From: an uncultured Prevotellaceae bacterium
GTDB taxonomy: Bacteria; Bacteroidota; Bacteroidia; Bacteroidales; Bacteroidaceae
Length of the DNA stretch: 57,474 bases
Direction of reading: 5' to 3'
Assembly: GCA_902800245.1 (NCBI GenBank)
Contig: CADCDY010000001.1
Location: 1 to 57,474 of the forward strand
This document shows, one piece after another, positions 23,604 through 32,879 of this stretch (position 1 is the stretch's first letter; every line of letters starts with the position of its first letter). The notes under the pieces are model-generated. The model did not search any database, had not been told where the DNA came from, and was given only the letters and a program-made list of their open reading frames with translations. The position numbers and the translations under genes are program-made.

Positions 23604-26204
23604 TCACTTAATCACAACCTTTTTACCATTGACGATATAGAGGCCCTTGACTGGCTGCTGAACCTTGCGGCCCTGCAGGTCGTAATATGTACCTGCTGCG
23701 TCGGTGTCCTTCTCAACAGCATTGATACCAGTACCATCGTCGAAGTAGGTCTGCCAGCGTGGGTCACCGGTCTTGTACTCAGCCTGCTGAGTATTGTAGA
23801 ACAGCGTAAGGTCACCATTCGCCAAGTCACGGAACTTCGGGTTGGTGGTCAGAATTGTACCACTATTATCGTAGCTAGCCTCGCTTTCAGATTTGTCAAC
23901 ACCGCCATTGAAGTAGGTATTCATCTCGAACACGCGAGGAGCACTGTCGCTGAAACGGCCACCGGCCAGACGGCGGATGATGTCGTTGCCGCAGTTGTAC
24001 CAGATGTTCTTGCGAATCTCAAACTTCGAATAGGTTTGTCCGCCAATGCCGTTATAGTTACCCCACTGTCCGTCGCTCTTCAGCAGACTTGCGAACGTGT
24101 TGTTCAAGTAGGTCATCGTCTGGAATTCGGTGTTTTTGTCGAAGCCGTAGCGGTCCAGACGGGCACTGTTGTTGTAGCGGATGAAGTACTTAGCCACATC
24201 ATTGTTACCGAATAGGGTAGAGTTCTTGATGGTGAAGTCCTTCGCACCACCGCCCTGGAACGAGATGAGAGCCTCATTCTTCACGTCTGTGGTCTCCAGG
24301 TTGAACAGCACGTCATCGATGGTAAAGTTAACCACGCAGTACTTCTTGTTGCCATCCCAGAAGATGGAGTTTTTCAGACCGTTGATCAGCAGACCCTTCA
24401 TCGTAACATGGTCGATGCCATAGTAGTCGGTGCCGTTCAGCTTCGAGGCTGTAGGATAGTCACGCAGAACAATGAACGGGCCGTCCATGGTGCTGGTGGC
24501 ATTGATGGTCGATGACTCACCGTAGATATTGACCGAACCGCTCACTACCAACGGCTCAGAGATGTCGTAGCGCATGTTGAAGTGCAGACGGATGTTGAGG
24601 TTATTGACGACACCGTCGTAATCCAGTGCTTCGTTCACTGCCTGGCTGATGTCACAAATGTCGGCCAGGTCAAGCGTCACATCCTTCAGCTGCTTGAAGA
24701 CGGCAGCGACATAGACGTTCTTCGCCGGCATCACGAAAGTCGTGTAGTCATTCACTGCAATCTTGTTGCCATTTTCGTCCAACACAATCACCTCGGTCAG
24801 GGCATAGCCATCTTTCGGAGTGGCAATGACGGTGATGGTCTCACCCGCAGCAGCAAGCACTACGTCATCCTTGATGCTTACAGAGCCATTGAGGTTGCCA
24901 ATGGCCACTTCAATGGTGTAGCCCTGTACGAAGTTCAGCGTCCAACGCGGGTCACCCAGCGAAGCGGGAGTAGCAATGCCGGGAGCCTTCAGGAAGCGGC
25001 CGCCGAAGTCGGGCGTAGCCGGATTGGTGAAGGTTACCAGACCATTCAAGGTATCCGTTACAGGCTCTTCGCTGTCACCGGTTTCCTCGGAGACACCGGT
25101 ATCCAAGCCATCGAAGTTGAAGGCATTACCCTTGATGTTCCATGTCGGGTTCGTGCCGGACTGGCCCTGATTGATACCCTTTACTACCTGTCCGCTCTTG
25201 CCAACATTGACGAAGATGCTATTCTCGATAGTATAGGCAATCCACTTCTGGTTAGACTGGCGATGCGTGAAGAAGTTCTTGCTCTTGGCAATGTTGTAGA
25301 GCGTAGAGTTGGTAATGGCAAACGTCTGTAACGTTACGCCGGGAGCCTCCGTAGCCTTCTGGCCGCTCTGAGAGGTATAGAGTGAATTGGTCGTGGCCTC
25401 AAGAGCATAGATGGTAGATTTGTTGATGATAAAGTTCTTGGCCACACCACCCTTGCGGAAGTCAAACTCAAAGCCTCCGGTACCGGTAATCTCGATGACA
25501 CAGTTCTCAATCAGGAAGTCATTATACAGGTAGTTCTTGCCGGCCGTTGCAAAGATGCCTTTCTCAACGCCCTTGATAGTGAGATCCTTCAGGATGAAAT
25601 CGCCAACAAACCACTCGTCAAGATCGCCTTCAGGAGTGACAATCATAGGCTGTCCAAGACCGGTGAGGTCGATGGTACCACCATTACCGTCGATCGTCAC
25701 GTTGCCAGGAGCAACGATAGGCTTGCTAATGGTATATATCTTGCCGTCAGTCAGGTTCAGCGTGATGTCATGCACCTCGTTGTTGCCAAGACTCTGCTCG
25801 ATAGCTGTGGTAATATCCGTATCATCGCCCATGTCGATGACAACATCCTTCGTATATTCGACATTGACTTTCGCATTACTTGCGGGCATGGTAAACGTCC
25901 ACGTATAGTTATCGACCTTCGTAGCCTGGAACGGCTGCAGGATATCGAAACCTCTGCGACGAGGAACCTGAGCATCACCCCATTCAGCGTATGGATTCAC
26001 AGTAACGATTTTGGGTACGAACAACTCTTCAGCAGTGATGATGGCAGTCACCATATCGCCCGGGTTGGCTGATGTCACGACTATATTGTTCACCTTGAAG
26101 GTTACAGTACCATGATCGCTAATACTTGACAAAGTCCCTGCAGATACCCCAGTGACTGACAATAATAATGTCAGTGACCAAAGTGCAAATTTTTTAATAC
26201 TCAT
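23604..26204 (-). CDS. Secreted beta-helix protein (DUF4957/DUF5123-like)
   Basis: The chosen start gives signal peptide MSIKKFALWSLTLLLSVTGVSAG; an ATG nine codons earlier (26231) is possible but weakens it. The mature protein has two similar halves. Each has a short beta domain ending in a motif like WTFTMPASNAKVNVEYT or YTTFVMPAKNVYVAAVF. A right-handed beta-helix region follows, with pectate-lyase-like turns (ITLNLTDGKIYTISKPIV, NVTIDGNGGTIDLTGL; second copy NIRLHFNMRYDISEPLVV, SVNIYGESSTINATS). I recall Bacteroidales DUF4957/DUF5123 proteins with such architecture. The C-terminus has the YDLQGRKVQQPVKGLYIVNGKKVVIK module thought to mediate surface delivery. No catalytic residues identified; a carbohydrate-binding or polysaccharide-lyase-like role is possible. 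It is last in the operon and followed by a terminator. Confidence 0.75.
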   Translation of the reverse strand: MSIKKFALWSLTLLLSVTGVSAGTLSSISDHGTVTFKVNNIVVTSANPGDMVTAIITAEELFVPKIVTVNPYAEWGDAQVPRRRGFDILQPFQATKVDNYTWTFTMPASNAKVNVEYTKDVVIDMGDDTDITTAIEQSLGNNEVHDITLNLTDGKIYTISKPIVAPGNVTIDGNGGTIDLTGLGQPMIVTPEGDLDEWFVGDFILKDLTIKGVEKGIFATAGKNYLYNDFLIENCVIEITGTGGFEFDFRKGGVAKNFIINKSTIYALEATTNSLYTSQSGQKATEAPGVTLQTFAITNSTLYNIAKSKNFFTHRQSNQKWIAYTIENSIFVNVGKSGQVVKGINQGQSGTNPTWNIKGNAFNFDGLDTGVSEETGDSEEPVTDTLNGLVTFTNPATPDFGGRFLKAPGIATPASLGDPRWTLNFVQGYTIEVAIGNLNGSVSIKDDVVLAAAGETITVIATPKDGYALTEVIVLDENGNKIAVNDYTTFVMPAKNVYVAAVFKQLKDVTLDLADICDISQAVNEALDYDGVVNNLNIRLHFNMRYDISEPLVVSGSVNIYGESSTINATSTMDGPFIVLRDYPTASKLNGTDYYGIDHVTMKGLLINGLKNSIFWDGNKKYCVVNFTIDDVLFNLETTDVKNEALISFQGGGAKDFTIKNSTLFGNNDVAKYFIRYNNSARLDRYGFDKNTEFQTMTYLNNTFASLLKSDGQWGNYNGIGGQTYSKFEIRKNIWYNCGNDIIRRLAGGRFSDSAPRVFEMNTYFNGGVDKSESEASYDNSGTILTTNPKFRDLANGDLTLFYNTQQAEYKTGDPRWQTYFDDGTGINAVEKDTDAAGTYYDLQGRKVQQPVKGLYIVNGKKVVIK

Positions 26205-26246
26205 ATTGTAATTCGTTTTAATTAGTTTCATTTACTAAATCACGAC

Positions 26247-26300
26247 CTCGAGCTACGCTCGAGTTCTTCCGAATGGGAACGAACTCGAGCAAGCTCAGTT
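26247..26300. repeat. CTCGAGC palindromes between operon genes
   Basis: CTCGAGC-TAC-GCTCGAG (26247-26263) is a hairpin with a three-base loop. GAACTCGAGC-AA-GCTCAGTTC (26280-26300) is a second, slightly imperfect one. Both lie in the gap between two co-oriented genes and may stabilise or process the transcript. Confidence 0.55.
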
Positions 26301-26306
26301 CTTCTC

Positions 26307-29102
26307 TCACTTAATCACGACCTTCTTACCATTTACGATGTAAAGGCCCTTACCCGGCTGCTGAACCTTGCGGCCCTGCATGTCGTAGAAGCTACCGTCA
26401 TTAGCACCATAAGATCCTCTTGCCACGTCAATTCCCGTCGTGTCGCCACCGAAGACGATAGCACGTTGGGGAGCTCCGGCAGGAGCATCCTTTGCGATTT
26501 GCAGATAGCACTTGCTAGCGGCCAGTGTTCCGGCACCATTCACCTTGACGAAGGCACCATTCATCATGACGTAGAAGTCATTCGCTGCCATGTCTGCTTC
26601 AGTGAATGCCTTTGCCACAGCAGTACCCTTGAATTCCTGTGCAGGAGTAACATCGTCTGGTGTATCATCCGGACCAGCAGGAATCAGTACCACCTGATTC
26701 TCGACGTTCTTCTTATTGAGTACCAGGAACGGCATACCAGCTTTTACAACATCAATCTTCTTGGCAGTCACAGTAGTGCTGTTGACCTCCGTAACGGTAT
26801 ATAGCTCTGCACCAGAGTTCTCGTCAAGCTTGATGTTGAACTCTTCATTATAGAAGCTCACTACACCAGGAATCTGAGTGGCGCCACCCTCTCCCTCTGT
26901 TGGTGGAACGATGACGGGGAATCCCTTGATGATAGCCTCTACACTCTGCATAGCGACATCGTTGTGGTTAGAGTCACCCTTGATGCGATAATAGACTGTG
27001 TAGGTCTTGATTTCCTTACCCTTAGGCAGGTCAGTGCTCCAGTTCTCACCGTCGAGCGAGTACTCCATCACACCACCCTCAGCAGAACCTGCCTCTACAA
27101 GATTCTGAGCTTCTCCAGTATAGATCAGCGTCAGACCGACAGGAGCCGTGTAAGTAGTGATGTTTGCCTTGGCAATAGTAGCAGTAATCGGATCCGCTGT
27201 CTTGTCGTTATGGTTAGCGTCACCTACTACGCGATAATGAACAGTATAGTTTCCAGCATTGGTGCCCTTCGGCAGCTCGGTGCTCCAAGTCTCACCGTCG
27301 AGTGAGTACTGCATCACACCGTCGTTTGTCGTTCCTGCTGAAATCAGCGTCATAGGACTACCGGTATAGATTAGTCCTACCAGAGGAGCAGGAGCCGTGC
27401 AAGCAACATTGGCCTTAGCAATAGTAGCTACTACAGACAATCCTGTCTTGTCGTTGTGGTTGCTGTCGCCTATGATGCGATACTGAACAGTATAGTTTCC
27501 AGCATTGGTACCCTTCGGCAACTCGGTGCTCCAAGTCTCACCGTCGAGCGAATACTGCATCTCACCGCCTTCAGCCGTACCTGCTGAAATCAGCGTCAAC
27601 GGACTACCGGTATAGACCAGTCCTACCAGAGGAGCAGGAGCCGTATAAGTAGTGATATCAGCCTTGGCAATAGTAGCAGTAACCGACATGCCTGTCTTGT
27701 TATTGTGGTTGCTGTCGCCTATGATGCGATACTGAACAGTATAGGTTCCGGCATTGGTGCCCTTAGGCAGCTCGGTGCTCCAAGTCTCACCGTCGAGCGA
27801 GTACTGCATCTCACCACCTTCAGCCGTACCTGCCGAAATCAGTGTCAACGGACTACCGGTATAGACCAGTCCTAACAAGGGATCAGGAGCCGTATATGTA
27901 GTGATGTCAGCCTTGGCAATAGTAGCAGTTAACGACTCTGCTGCCTTGTCGTTATGGTTGGCATCTGCTACGATACGGAAATAGACAGTATAGTTTCCGG
28001 CATTGATACCCTTGGGGCGTTCTGTGCTCCAACTCGTACCGTCGGACGAGTACTGAATCTCACCGCCATTAGCTGTTCCTGTGGAAATCAAAGTCAGAGG
28101 ACTACCAGTATAAATGGGATTCAGATTGGTAGGAGCCGTGTAAGTGATGTTTGCCTTGGCAATATTCACATCAACATACTCTGCTGCCTTGTCGTTATGG
28201 TTGGCATCACCAATCACACGATAATAGACGCGATAGTCTCCTGCGTTGAGACCTGTTGGAATATCTGTGCTCCATGTCGCATTGTCGAGCGAGTACTGCA
28301 TCACACCGCCATCAACAGTACCGGCAGAAACCAAAGCCTGTTGCTGCTCATTGTAAACGAGCGTCTGAGGAACAGGGGCCGTGCAAGTGACATCAGCCTT
28401 CGTGATAATGACCTGTGCACTACCTGTCGTAGTGATGTAGTATTGCTTGGTCACCTGATAATAGACCGTGTAAGTACCGACATTGGTATAGGTCGGATTC
28501 TCGGTGAGGGTATATTCTCCAACGGCAGTACCATACTTGATGGTAGCACCCTCCTCAGGTTCTGTCACCGTTACCGTGATACCATGAGCCTCTTTATCGT
28601 AAACACCCGTATATCCTGTTGCAGATACCGTCATGGGAATATCAGTGACTGTCAAAGTGCCAGCGCTCACGGTGGCAGCAACACTTGCTCCCGTTTTATT
28701 GGACAATGTGGCATTGGAAATAGTCAGCGGATATTCTCCCGGTTCGTAAGGCAAGGGGATATTGATAGGAATATTGATCACGGTACCAGACGTACCCGCC
28801 AAAGCCGCTGTCGGCTGAGCAAAAAGCAATAGGCGATAGAGGTTAGCACCCACGCTCATGATAGAGACAGAGTGTCCATTACCACGCTCCGTAACGGTAG
28901 CCGTTCCATTGAGGGTAATACCAGCAGGAAGTGTGAAATCGAACTGTACTGCCGCTACTTCATCGGCATTCGTGATGTTAACAGGCAATACTCTTGCGCC
29001 CTTTGGCAGGGAAACATCTGGAATGCTTAATACATTGCTTGCCTGAGCACTCGCTGTGAGTGAGACAAGTAATAACATACTATATATAAATAACTTCTTC
29101 AT
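26307..29102 (-). CDS. Secreted protein: cohesin-like domain plus six 82-residue repeats
   Basis: Signal peptide MKKLFIYSMLLLVSLTASAQA. Residues about 22-155 look like a cohesin/cadherin-type beta-sandwich (LSIPDVSLPKGARVLPVNIT, VAAVQFDFTLPAGITL). An Ig-like MBG-type domain (about 155-232) follows, then six tandem repeats of about 82 residues (about 233-725). The repeat core is YTGSPLTLISAGTAEGGEM, QYSLDGETWSTELPKGTNAG, YRIIGDSNHNDK, ending in ATIAKA. A C-terminal domain leads to FYDMQGRKVQQPGKGLYIVNGKKVVIK. Middle repeats are nearly identical, pointing to recent expansion. Probably a surface-exposed stalk whose repeat number can vary. The upstream neighbour carries a dockerin-like segment. 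No enzyme motif seen. Confidence 0.75.
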   Translation of the reverse strand: MKKLFIYSMLLLVSLTASAQASNVLSIPDVSLPKGARVLPVNITNADEVAAVQFDFTLPAGITLNGTATVTERGNGHSVSIMSVGANLYRLLLFAQPTAALAGTSGTVINIPINIPLPYEPGEYPLTISNATLSNKTGASVAATVSAGTLTVTDIPMTVSATGYTGVYDKEAHGITVTVTEPEEGATIKYGTAVGEYTLTENPTYTNVGTYTVYYQVTKQYYITTTGSAQVIITKADVTCTAPVPQTLVYNEQQQALVSAGTVDGGVMQYSLDNATWSTDIPTGLNAGDYRVYYRVIGDANHNDKAAEYVDVNIAKANITYTAPTNLNPIYTGSPLTLISTGTANGGEIQYSSDGTSWSTERPKGINAGNYTVYFRIVADANHNDKAAESLTATIAKADITTYTAPDPLLGLVYTGSPLTLISAGTAEGGEMQYSLDGETWSTELPKGTNAGTYTVQYRIIGDSNHNNKTGMSVTATIAKADITTYTAPAPLVGLVYTGSPLTLISAGTAEGGEMQYSLDGETWSTELPKGTNAGNYTVQYRIIGDSNHNDKTGLSVVATIAKANVACTAPAPLVGLIYTGSPMTLISAGTTNDGVMQYSLDGETWSTELPKGTNAGNYTVHYRVVGDANHNDKTADPITATIAKANITTYTAPVGLTLIYTGEAQNLVEAGSAEGGVMEYSLDGENWSTDLPKGKEIKTYTVYYRIKGDSNHNDVAMQSVEAIIKGFPVIVPPTEGEGGATQIPGVVSFYNEEFNIKLDENSGAELYTVTEVNSTTVTAKKIDVVKAGMPFLVLNKKNVENQVVLIPAGPDDTPDDVTPAQEFKGTAVAKAFTEADMAANDFYVMMNGAFVKVNGAGTLAASKCYLQIAKDAPAGAPQRAIVFGGDTTGIDVARGSYGANDGSFYDMQGRKVQQPGKGLYIVNGKKVVIK
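26940..28403 (-). repeat. Six tandem repeats of about 246 bp within the stalk protein
   Basis: Each unit encodes about 82 residues with the core QYSLDGETWSTELPKGTNAG and HNDK. Units 3, 4 and 5 (about 27.16-27.90 kb) share long identical DNA runs such as CTCACCGTCGAGCGAGTACT; the outer units are more diverged. Near-identical units favour copy-number change by recombination. Confidence 0.8.
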
Positions 29103-29117
29103 AAGACTCCATTCTTT

Positions 29118-32100
29118 TTATTTCATATTTCTATTTTCCTGGATAAGAGTTTTCTTACCGTTCTTCTCAATGCTGATAGCATGACCATTGCCTAAGCGCA
29201 GGAGATAAGCATCGCCATTCTCCTTCATTTCTGTCACACTAATGCCTGTGGTGCCACCACCAAGAGCAACCGAAATGCTGGCAGCCTCACGGTCTGCAAG
29301 GACAGCACTGACAACCTCAGCCGTTGACGACACCTTACCAATAACGGTTTCACCCACTGACAAGCAGCCGCCGCTCAGTGAATAAGCAATCAGACGGACT
29401 CCGCCGTTGACCTGACGGCTTTCGCAGACAAGTCCTCTCTGCTTCAATGTTTCTGAGAGCTGGATAGCATTAGCTCCGGAAAGCATGATGTCGAATGCTG
29501 CCACGGGGTTGGCAGTATTCACGACAAGATTGCCGTTCTGGACGGAGAGTGTTGCCATTGCCGGTTCTTCGTCAGCAGCAGCGCGACGCGAAGCAGCCAT
29601 TGGTGCAGGAGCAGTCTCAAACAGCTTGTTCACCAGTACTACAATATCCTGAACGTTAATCACTGCATCCACCACCATGTTAGCGGCAGTGAAATTGAAC
29701 GGATTGACATTATAGTTATTGAATATATAGTTAACATCCGTCTGCAAATCCAGTACACTTACCTGACCGTCGAAGTTGCCATCACCCGCTGCGAACAGGA
29801 GAGCCACCTTGAAGCTACTGCCCTCAACTGCACCATTAGCGGCAAGCACTTCTGCCTTCAGCAAATCGCCATTTGCTCCACGGTAAACGTTGTCTGCGGA
29901 AACCTGAGTGAAGGCCTTCTGTCCGTCCTGGCAGACAAGCCTTGCCTTCCATGAATCGTCACCGGTTGAACAGAGCAGGCCAATATTGGTGGCGTACGAC
30001 TGGGTGGCATGGTTGTACAGGAGGATATTAGGAACATCAGCGATAAATGTGCTGACAGGAGCAGCCAGATTCAGGTTGACAGTCTTGTCAATGGTCTGAT
30101 TGGAGATGTTGAGATTAGCCACACTCGAGGGAAGCATCGGTGTCACCTCATCAAAATAGTTGCCAGAGACATTCAGTGTGATCGTATTGGCATTGATGTC
30201 TGTAGCATAAGCGCCAAGGTTTCCACTCAGTTTGTTGTCCGACAAGTTAAGAGTCTGCAACTGCGTGAAATTAAAGATTGACGGAGGAATTGTTCCCGTC
30301 ACGTTCTTACCAGACAGGTCAAGACCAATCACACGGCCTTCCTTGATGGTGAGTCCGCTCAGTGTCTTTGCCTTTGCCGGGCCGCCAGACAGATCCCAGG
30401 TTCCTGTCCAACCGCGTGCTGTCAATTCATCCTTCAGCGTCTGGATAGCAGCCCAGTCACCTTCGTCGAACTGGTAGATAGAGAAGGTAAAGACCTTCGT
30501 CCTTGCCAGACCGTAATAGAGATCGCTTTCTGCAATATCCAGATAGATGTCATAATCGCCGGGATTCTTAGGCTCCGTAGTGGTATAGTCCGTCAAATTC
30601 TTTGTCGTATAGCTGATAACAGCCACACCGACACCCGTCGCTGTCACAACACTGGCACCGTGGTTCTCACCGTCATAGGTGACATCCTCCTCTGGCAACG
30701 TCAACGTATAAAGGTCTGCCGTTATCGGAGCCTTGTCAATGGTAAATGTCGAAGAGAGTGAACCAGTGTAGTTTCCTATACCGGTAACAGTCAGGGTAGC
30801 TGTTCCCGGCACGGTGTTGTTAGTCCAGGCAACAGTATAGTCTGTGTTCAATACCAAGTCGGCATAGTTTGCATTGCTGAAGCTCCATGACGGTGTGAAC
30901 GGCTCACCATTATATACATAAGTGCCGTCGGCAATGTTAACAGTGCCAGTCAGAGGTTGCGGGGTAATTTGGAAGGTGTAAGTCTTGCGGCCAATGGTAT
31001 AGGGGAATACGCCCTCCATTCTCATCGTTGCAGTACCAACATTCTTATTATTACTATATATAAAGGTATAGTGCTCTGCATCCAAGTCACAAACCAGGCC
31101 TGTCTGGACAATATTCTCACCGGTATATGTCTTGTCTTCAATACCTGTGAGTGCATGGAAGGAAACATCCTTATACTCAATAGGTTTGAGAAGCGCCGTA
31201 TTACCCACATTGTCGACTGTGCGCAGAAGGATTCTGTGAACGGCAAGAGAAGGATCAAACATGGCTTTGATGGTTCCGGTAAACGTACTGCCCGACTCCA
31301 GCATCTCCGTCAGGTCAATCCAATCGCCAGTGCCCTCAACTTGATATTGTAGCTTACCAGCCAGACCTGCGGGGCTTTCGTAGTCACCCTCAATGTTCAA
31401 CTTATGGAGCAGGCTCAGGTCGTTCCACAGTTCCGGGTTCTCAGGAGTGACCTCATAGTTGGAGTAAGGCTCCAGACTGACATCACCCACACCGATAAGC
31501 CAAGAGAATGTTACGGTTTCACCGGCAGGGATGACACGATTCTTCCAGCACCAGCCCATACCGCTGTCGTAATAACCGTTTTCAACCATATAATTACTAT
31601 CACCACTACCGTTATAATTGCCGACCATCTCATCTGCATTTCTATTTGTGCTATAATGTCCAAACCAGTAATCATCAACACCTGTCACGCCAGCCAAGCC
31701 ATTGCCGAACAACACACAAAGCTGTGCACCATTACCATCCAGCAATGACAGTGCGTATGTGTTGCCCATAGTATCTATCTTACGTATGATGGGAGCATAG
31801 TCATTACTACCAATCATAACGTCCGCATGTAAACCCAGTGAGATGGTGACATCTTCGGCATTGGTATTCGTAAGATAATAACACACGCGCCCCAAGTCTG
31901 CTTGTTGAACTACCTCAGCAGCAAACGTGACACCATACATAGTTTCACCGTTACAATTTACGTCCTGAGCGTAATTGTCACCAACTTTAATGGCAACTTT
32001 ATATCCAGCATTGGAATAAGTAGAACCATAGTAGTACTCTTCAAATTTACCCTGGATATCAATGTTATAGCCTTGACTATAAATCAAATCCGTAGTACCC

Positions 32101-32276
32101 ACCTGAGTATATCCACCGGGCATGTCTGAAGAAATACTTCGACGCGACGTCCCAGGTTTCTTGGGTTCACCTTGAGCGTTAACGTCTAACGCAACAACTG
32201 TAAACATAGCCGTTATCAACGATAACAACCATAATCGTTTACAGACACTGAATTTAGTAAAGAAAATCTTGTCCAT
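29118..32276 (-). CDS. Secreted protein with MBG-like, LRR and dockerin-like domains
   Basis: First gene of the operon. Signal-like N-terminus (KRLWLLSLITAMFTVVALDVNAQG). Order in residues, approximate: an N-terminal beta domain (45-290, DLIYSQGYNIDIQGKF...WFGHYS); Ig/MBG-like domains (300-620, YNGEPFTPSWSF, VTYDGENHGASVV); leucine-rich repeats (649-760, GLDLSGKNVTGTIPPSIF, TLNLSDNKLSG); a dockerin-like segment with two calcium-loop-like motifs (829-885, GDGNFDGQVSVLDLQ and MVVDAVINVQDIVVLVN); and a cohesin-like C-terminal sandwich (900-1010). The very end (NAHAISIEKNGKKTLI type) is a variant sorting tail. It probably assembles at the cell surface with the two downstream proteins. A ligand is not evident. 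It has a good promoter 118 bases upstream. Confidence 0.75.
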   Translation of the reverse strand: MDKIFFTKFSVCKRLWLLSLITAMFTVVALDVNAQGEPKKPGTSRRSISSDMPGGYTQVGTTDLIYSQGYNIDIQGKFEEYYYGSTYSNAGYKVAIKVGDNYAQDVNCNGETMYGVTFAAEVVQQADLGRVCYYLTNTNAEDVTISLGLHADVMIGSNDYAPIIRKIDTMGNTYALSLLDGNGAQLCVLFGNGLAGVTGVDDYWFGHYSTNRNADEMVGNYNGSGDSNYMVENGYYDSGMGWCWKNRVIPAGETVTFSWLIGVGDVSLEPYSNYEVTPENPELWNDLSLLHKLNIEGDYESPAGLAGKLQYQVEGTGDWIDLTEMLESGSTFTGTIKAMFDPSLAVHRILLRTVDNVGNTALLKPIEYKDVSFHALTGIEDKTYTGENIVQTGLVCDLDAEHYTFIYSNNKNVGTATMRMEGVFPYTIGRKTYTFQITPQPLTGTVNIADGTYVYNGEPFTPSWSFSNANYADLVLNTDYTVAWTNNTVPGTATLTVTGIGNYTGSLSSTFTIDKAPITADLYTLTLPEEDVTYDGENHGASVVTATGVGVAVISYTTKNLTDYTTTEPKNPGDYDIYLDIAESDLYYGLARTKVFTFSIYQFDEGDWAAIQTLKDELTARGWTGTWDLSGGPAKAKTLSGLTIKEGRVIGLDLSGKNVTGTIPPSIFNFTQLQTLNLSDNKLSGNLGAYATDINANTITLNVSGNYFDEVTPMLPSSVANLNISNQTIDKTVNLNLAAPVSTFIADVPNILLYNHATQSYATNIGLLCSTGDDSWKARLVCQDGQKAFTQVSADNVYRGANGDLLKAEVLAANGAVEGSSFKVALLFAAGDGNFDGQVSVLDLQTDVNYIFNNYNVNPFNFTAANMVVDAVINVQDIVVLVNKLFETAPAPMAASRRAAADEEPAMATLSVQNGNLVVNTANPVAAFDIMLSGANAIQLSETLKQRGLVCESRQVNGGVRLIAYSLSGGCLSVGETVIGKVSSTAEVVSAVLADREAASISVALGGGTTGISVTEMKENGDAYLLRLGNGHAISIEKNGKKTLIQENRNMK

Positions 32277-32393
32277 AAGCTAAAGTTTTAGTTCGTAATA
32301 TGGTTAGTATAAATTATGAATATATATATATCCCAATAGAATGTCGATGAACAATTCTAGGGCTGTTAGCTGTTTTTGTGAATAGTTCGACTG

Positions 32394-32425
32394 CAAATAT
32401 ACAAATTTTCTTCGAAACAAACAAA
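32394..32425 (-). promoter_or_regulatory. Promoter of the three-gene secreted-protein operon
   Basis: On the minus strand, TTTG (complement of 32422-32425) lies 20 bases from TATATTTG (complement of 32394-32401). The leader to the first start codon (32276) would be about 110 bases. Confidence 0.7.
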
Positions 32426-32525
32426 GAAAATTCAAAAAAAATTGCTATTTGGGACAAAAAAAATTGATTTCTACACAATTTGACCTCAAATCAACCGTCA
32501 TTTATACATTATTATAATAACATAG

Positions 32526-32582
32526 ACAACACCCGAAAACCTTTCACTGCAAGTTTTCGGGTGTAAATCAGACACTTAGGAA
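32526..32582 (+). repeat. 57-bp dispersed inverted-repeat element, copy B
   Basis: Perfect 12-base stem ACACCCGAAAAC/GTTTTCGGGTGT around CTTTCACTGCAA, followed by AAATCAGACACTTAGGAA. Copy A is at 23274-23330, same orientation. It lies just beyond the 3' end of the CXXX operon, so its hairpin can terminate that minus-strand transcript. The rest of 32283-32597 holds only the promoter above and A/T-rich sequence. Confidence 0.75.
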
Positions 32583-32597
32583 TAACATCAGCTATTC

Positions 32598-32879
32598 CTA
32601 TTCGTTTACAACAAGTGTAATCTCGCATGTCTGGAAATTGATTTCCCAGTTGCCTTTCGGGTGACTCTCCCAGCCATATTGTTTGGCCTTGCTATCCCAC
32701 CATTGCTGGAACTTGCTACCTGTCTCTCCCAAATCCTTCACCAGTTTTTCATACAGTTCACCGTTGTCAGCGGTCAAAATCTTGGCCAGTTCCGTCAAGC
32801 CGTTCTTGCGTTCGAAGAGTTTCTGAATCTCGTCGCGCTCTTCAGGGGTCACTTGCCCCACAATTCTTCTTATTTCCAT
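32598..32879 (-). CDS. CXXX-repeat peptide modification system small protein
   Basis: The 93-residue protein starts MEIRRIVGQVTPEERDEIQKLF and continues with amphipathic helices (LTELAKILTADNGELYEKLVKDLGE), ending in a beta-rich WESHPKGNWEINFQTCEITLVVNE. It matches in length, style and position the small accessory protein of CXXX-repeat radical SAM loci in Bacteroides and relatives. Its role is not known to me; a precursor chaperone or maturase partner is plausible because it always travels with the maturases. It is last in the operon and overlaps the previous gene by ten bases. Cytoplasmic, no signal. Confidence 0.75.
   Translation of the reverse strand: MEIRRIVGQVTPEERDEIQKLFERKNGLTELAKILTADNGELYEKLVKDLGETGSKFQQWWDSKAKQYGWESHPKGNWEINFQTCEITLVVNE

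Noticed and set aside
23439-24215. 258-codon plus-strand frame
   Set aside because: Antisense to the beta-helix protein and its terminator; no motifs.
26940-28403. Possible CRISPR array
   Set aside because: Repeats are about 246 bases without spacers and lie in a continuous reading frame.
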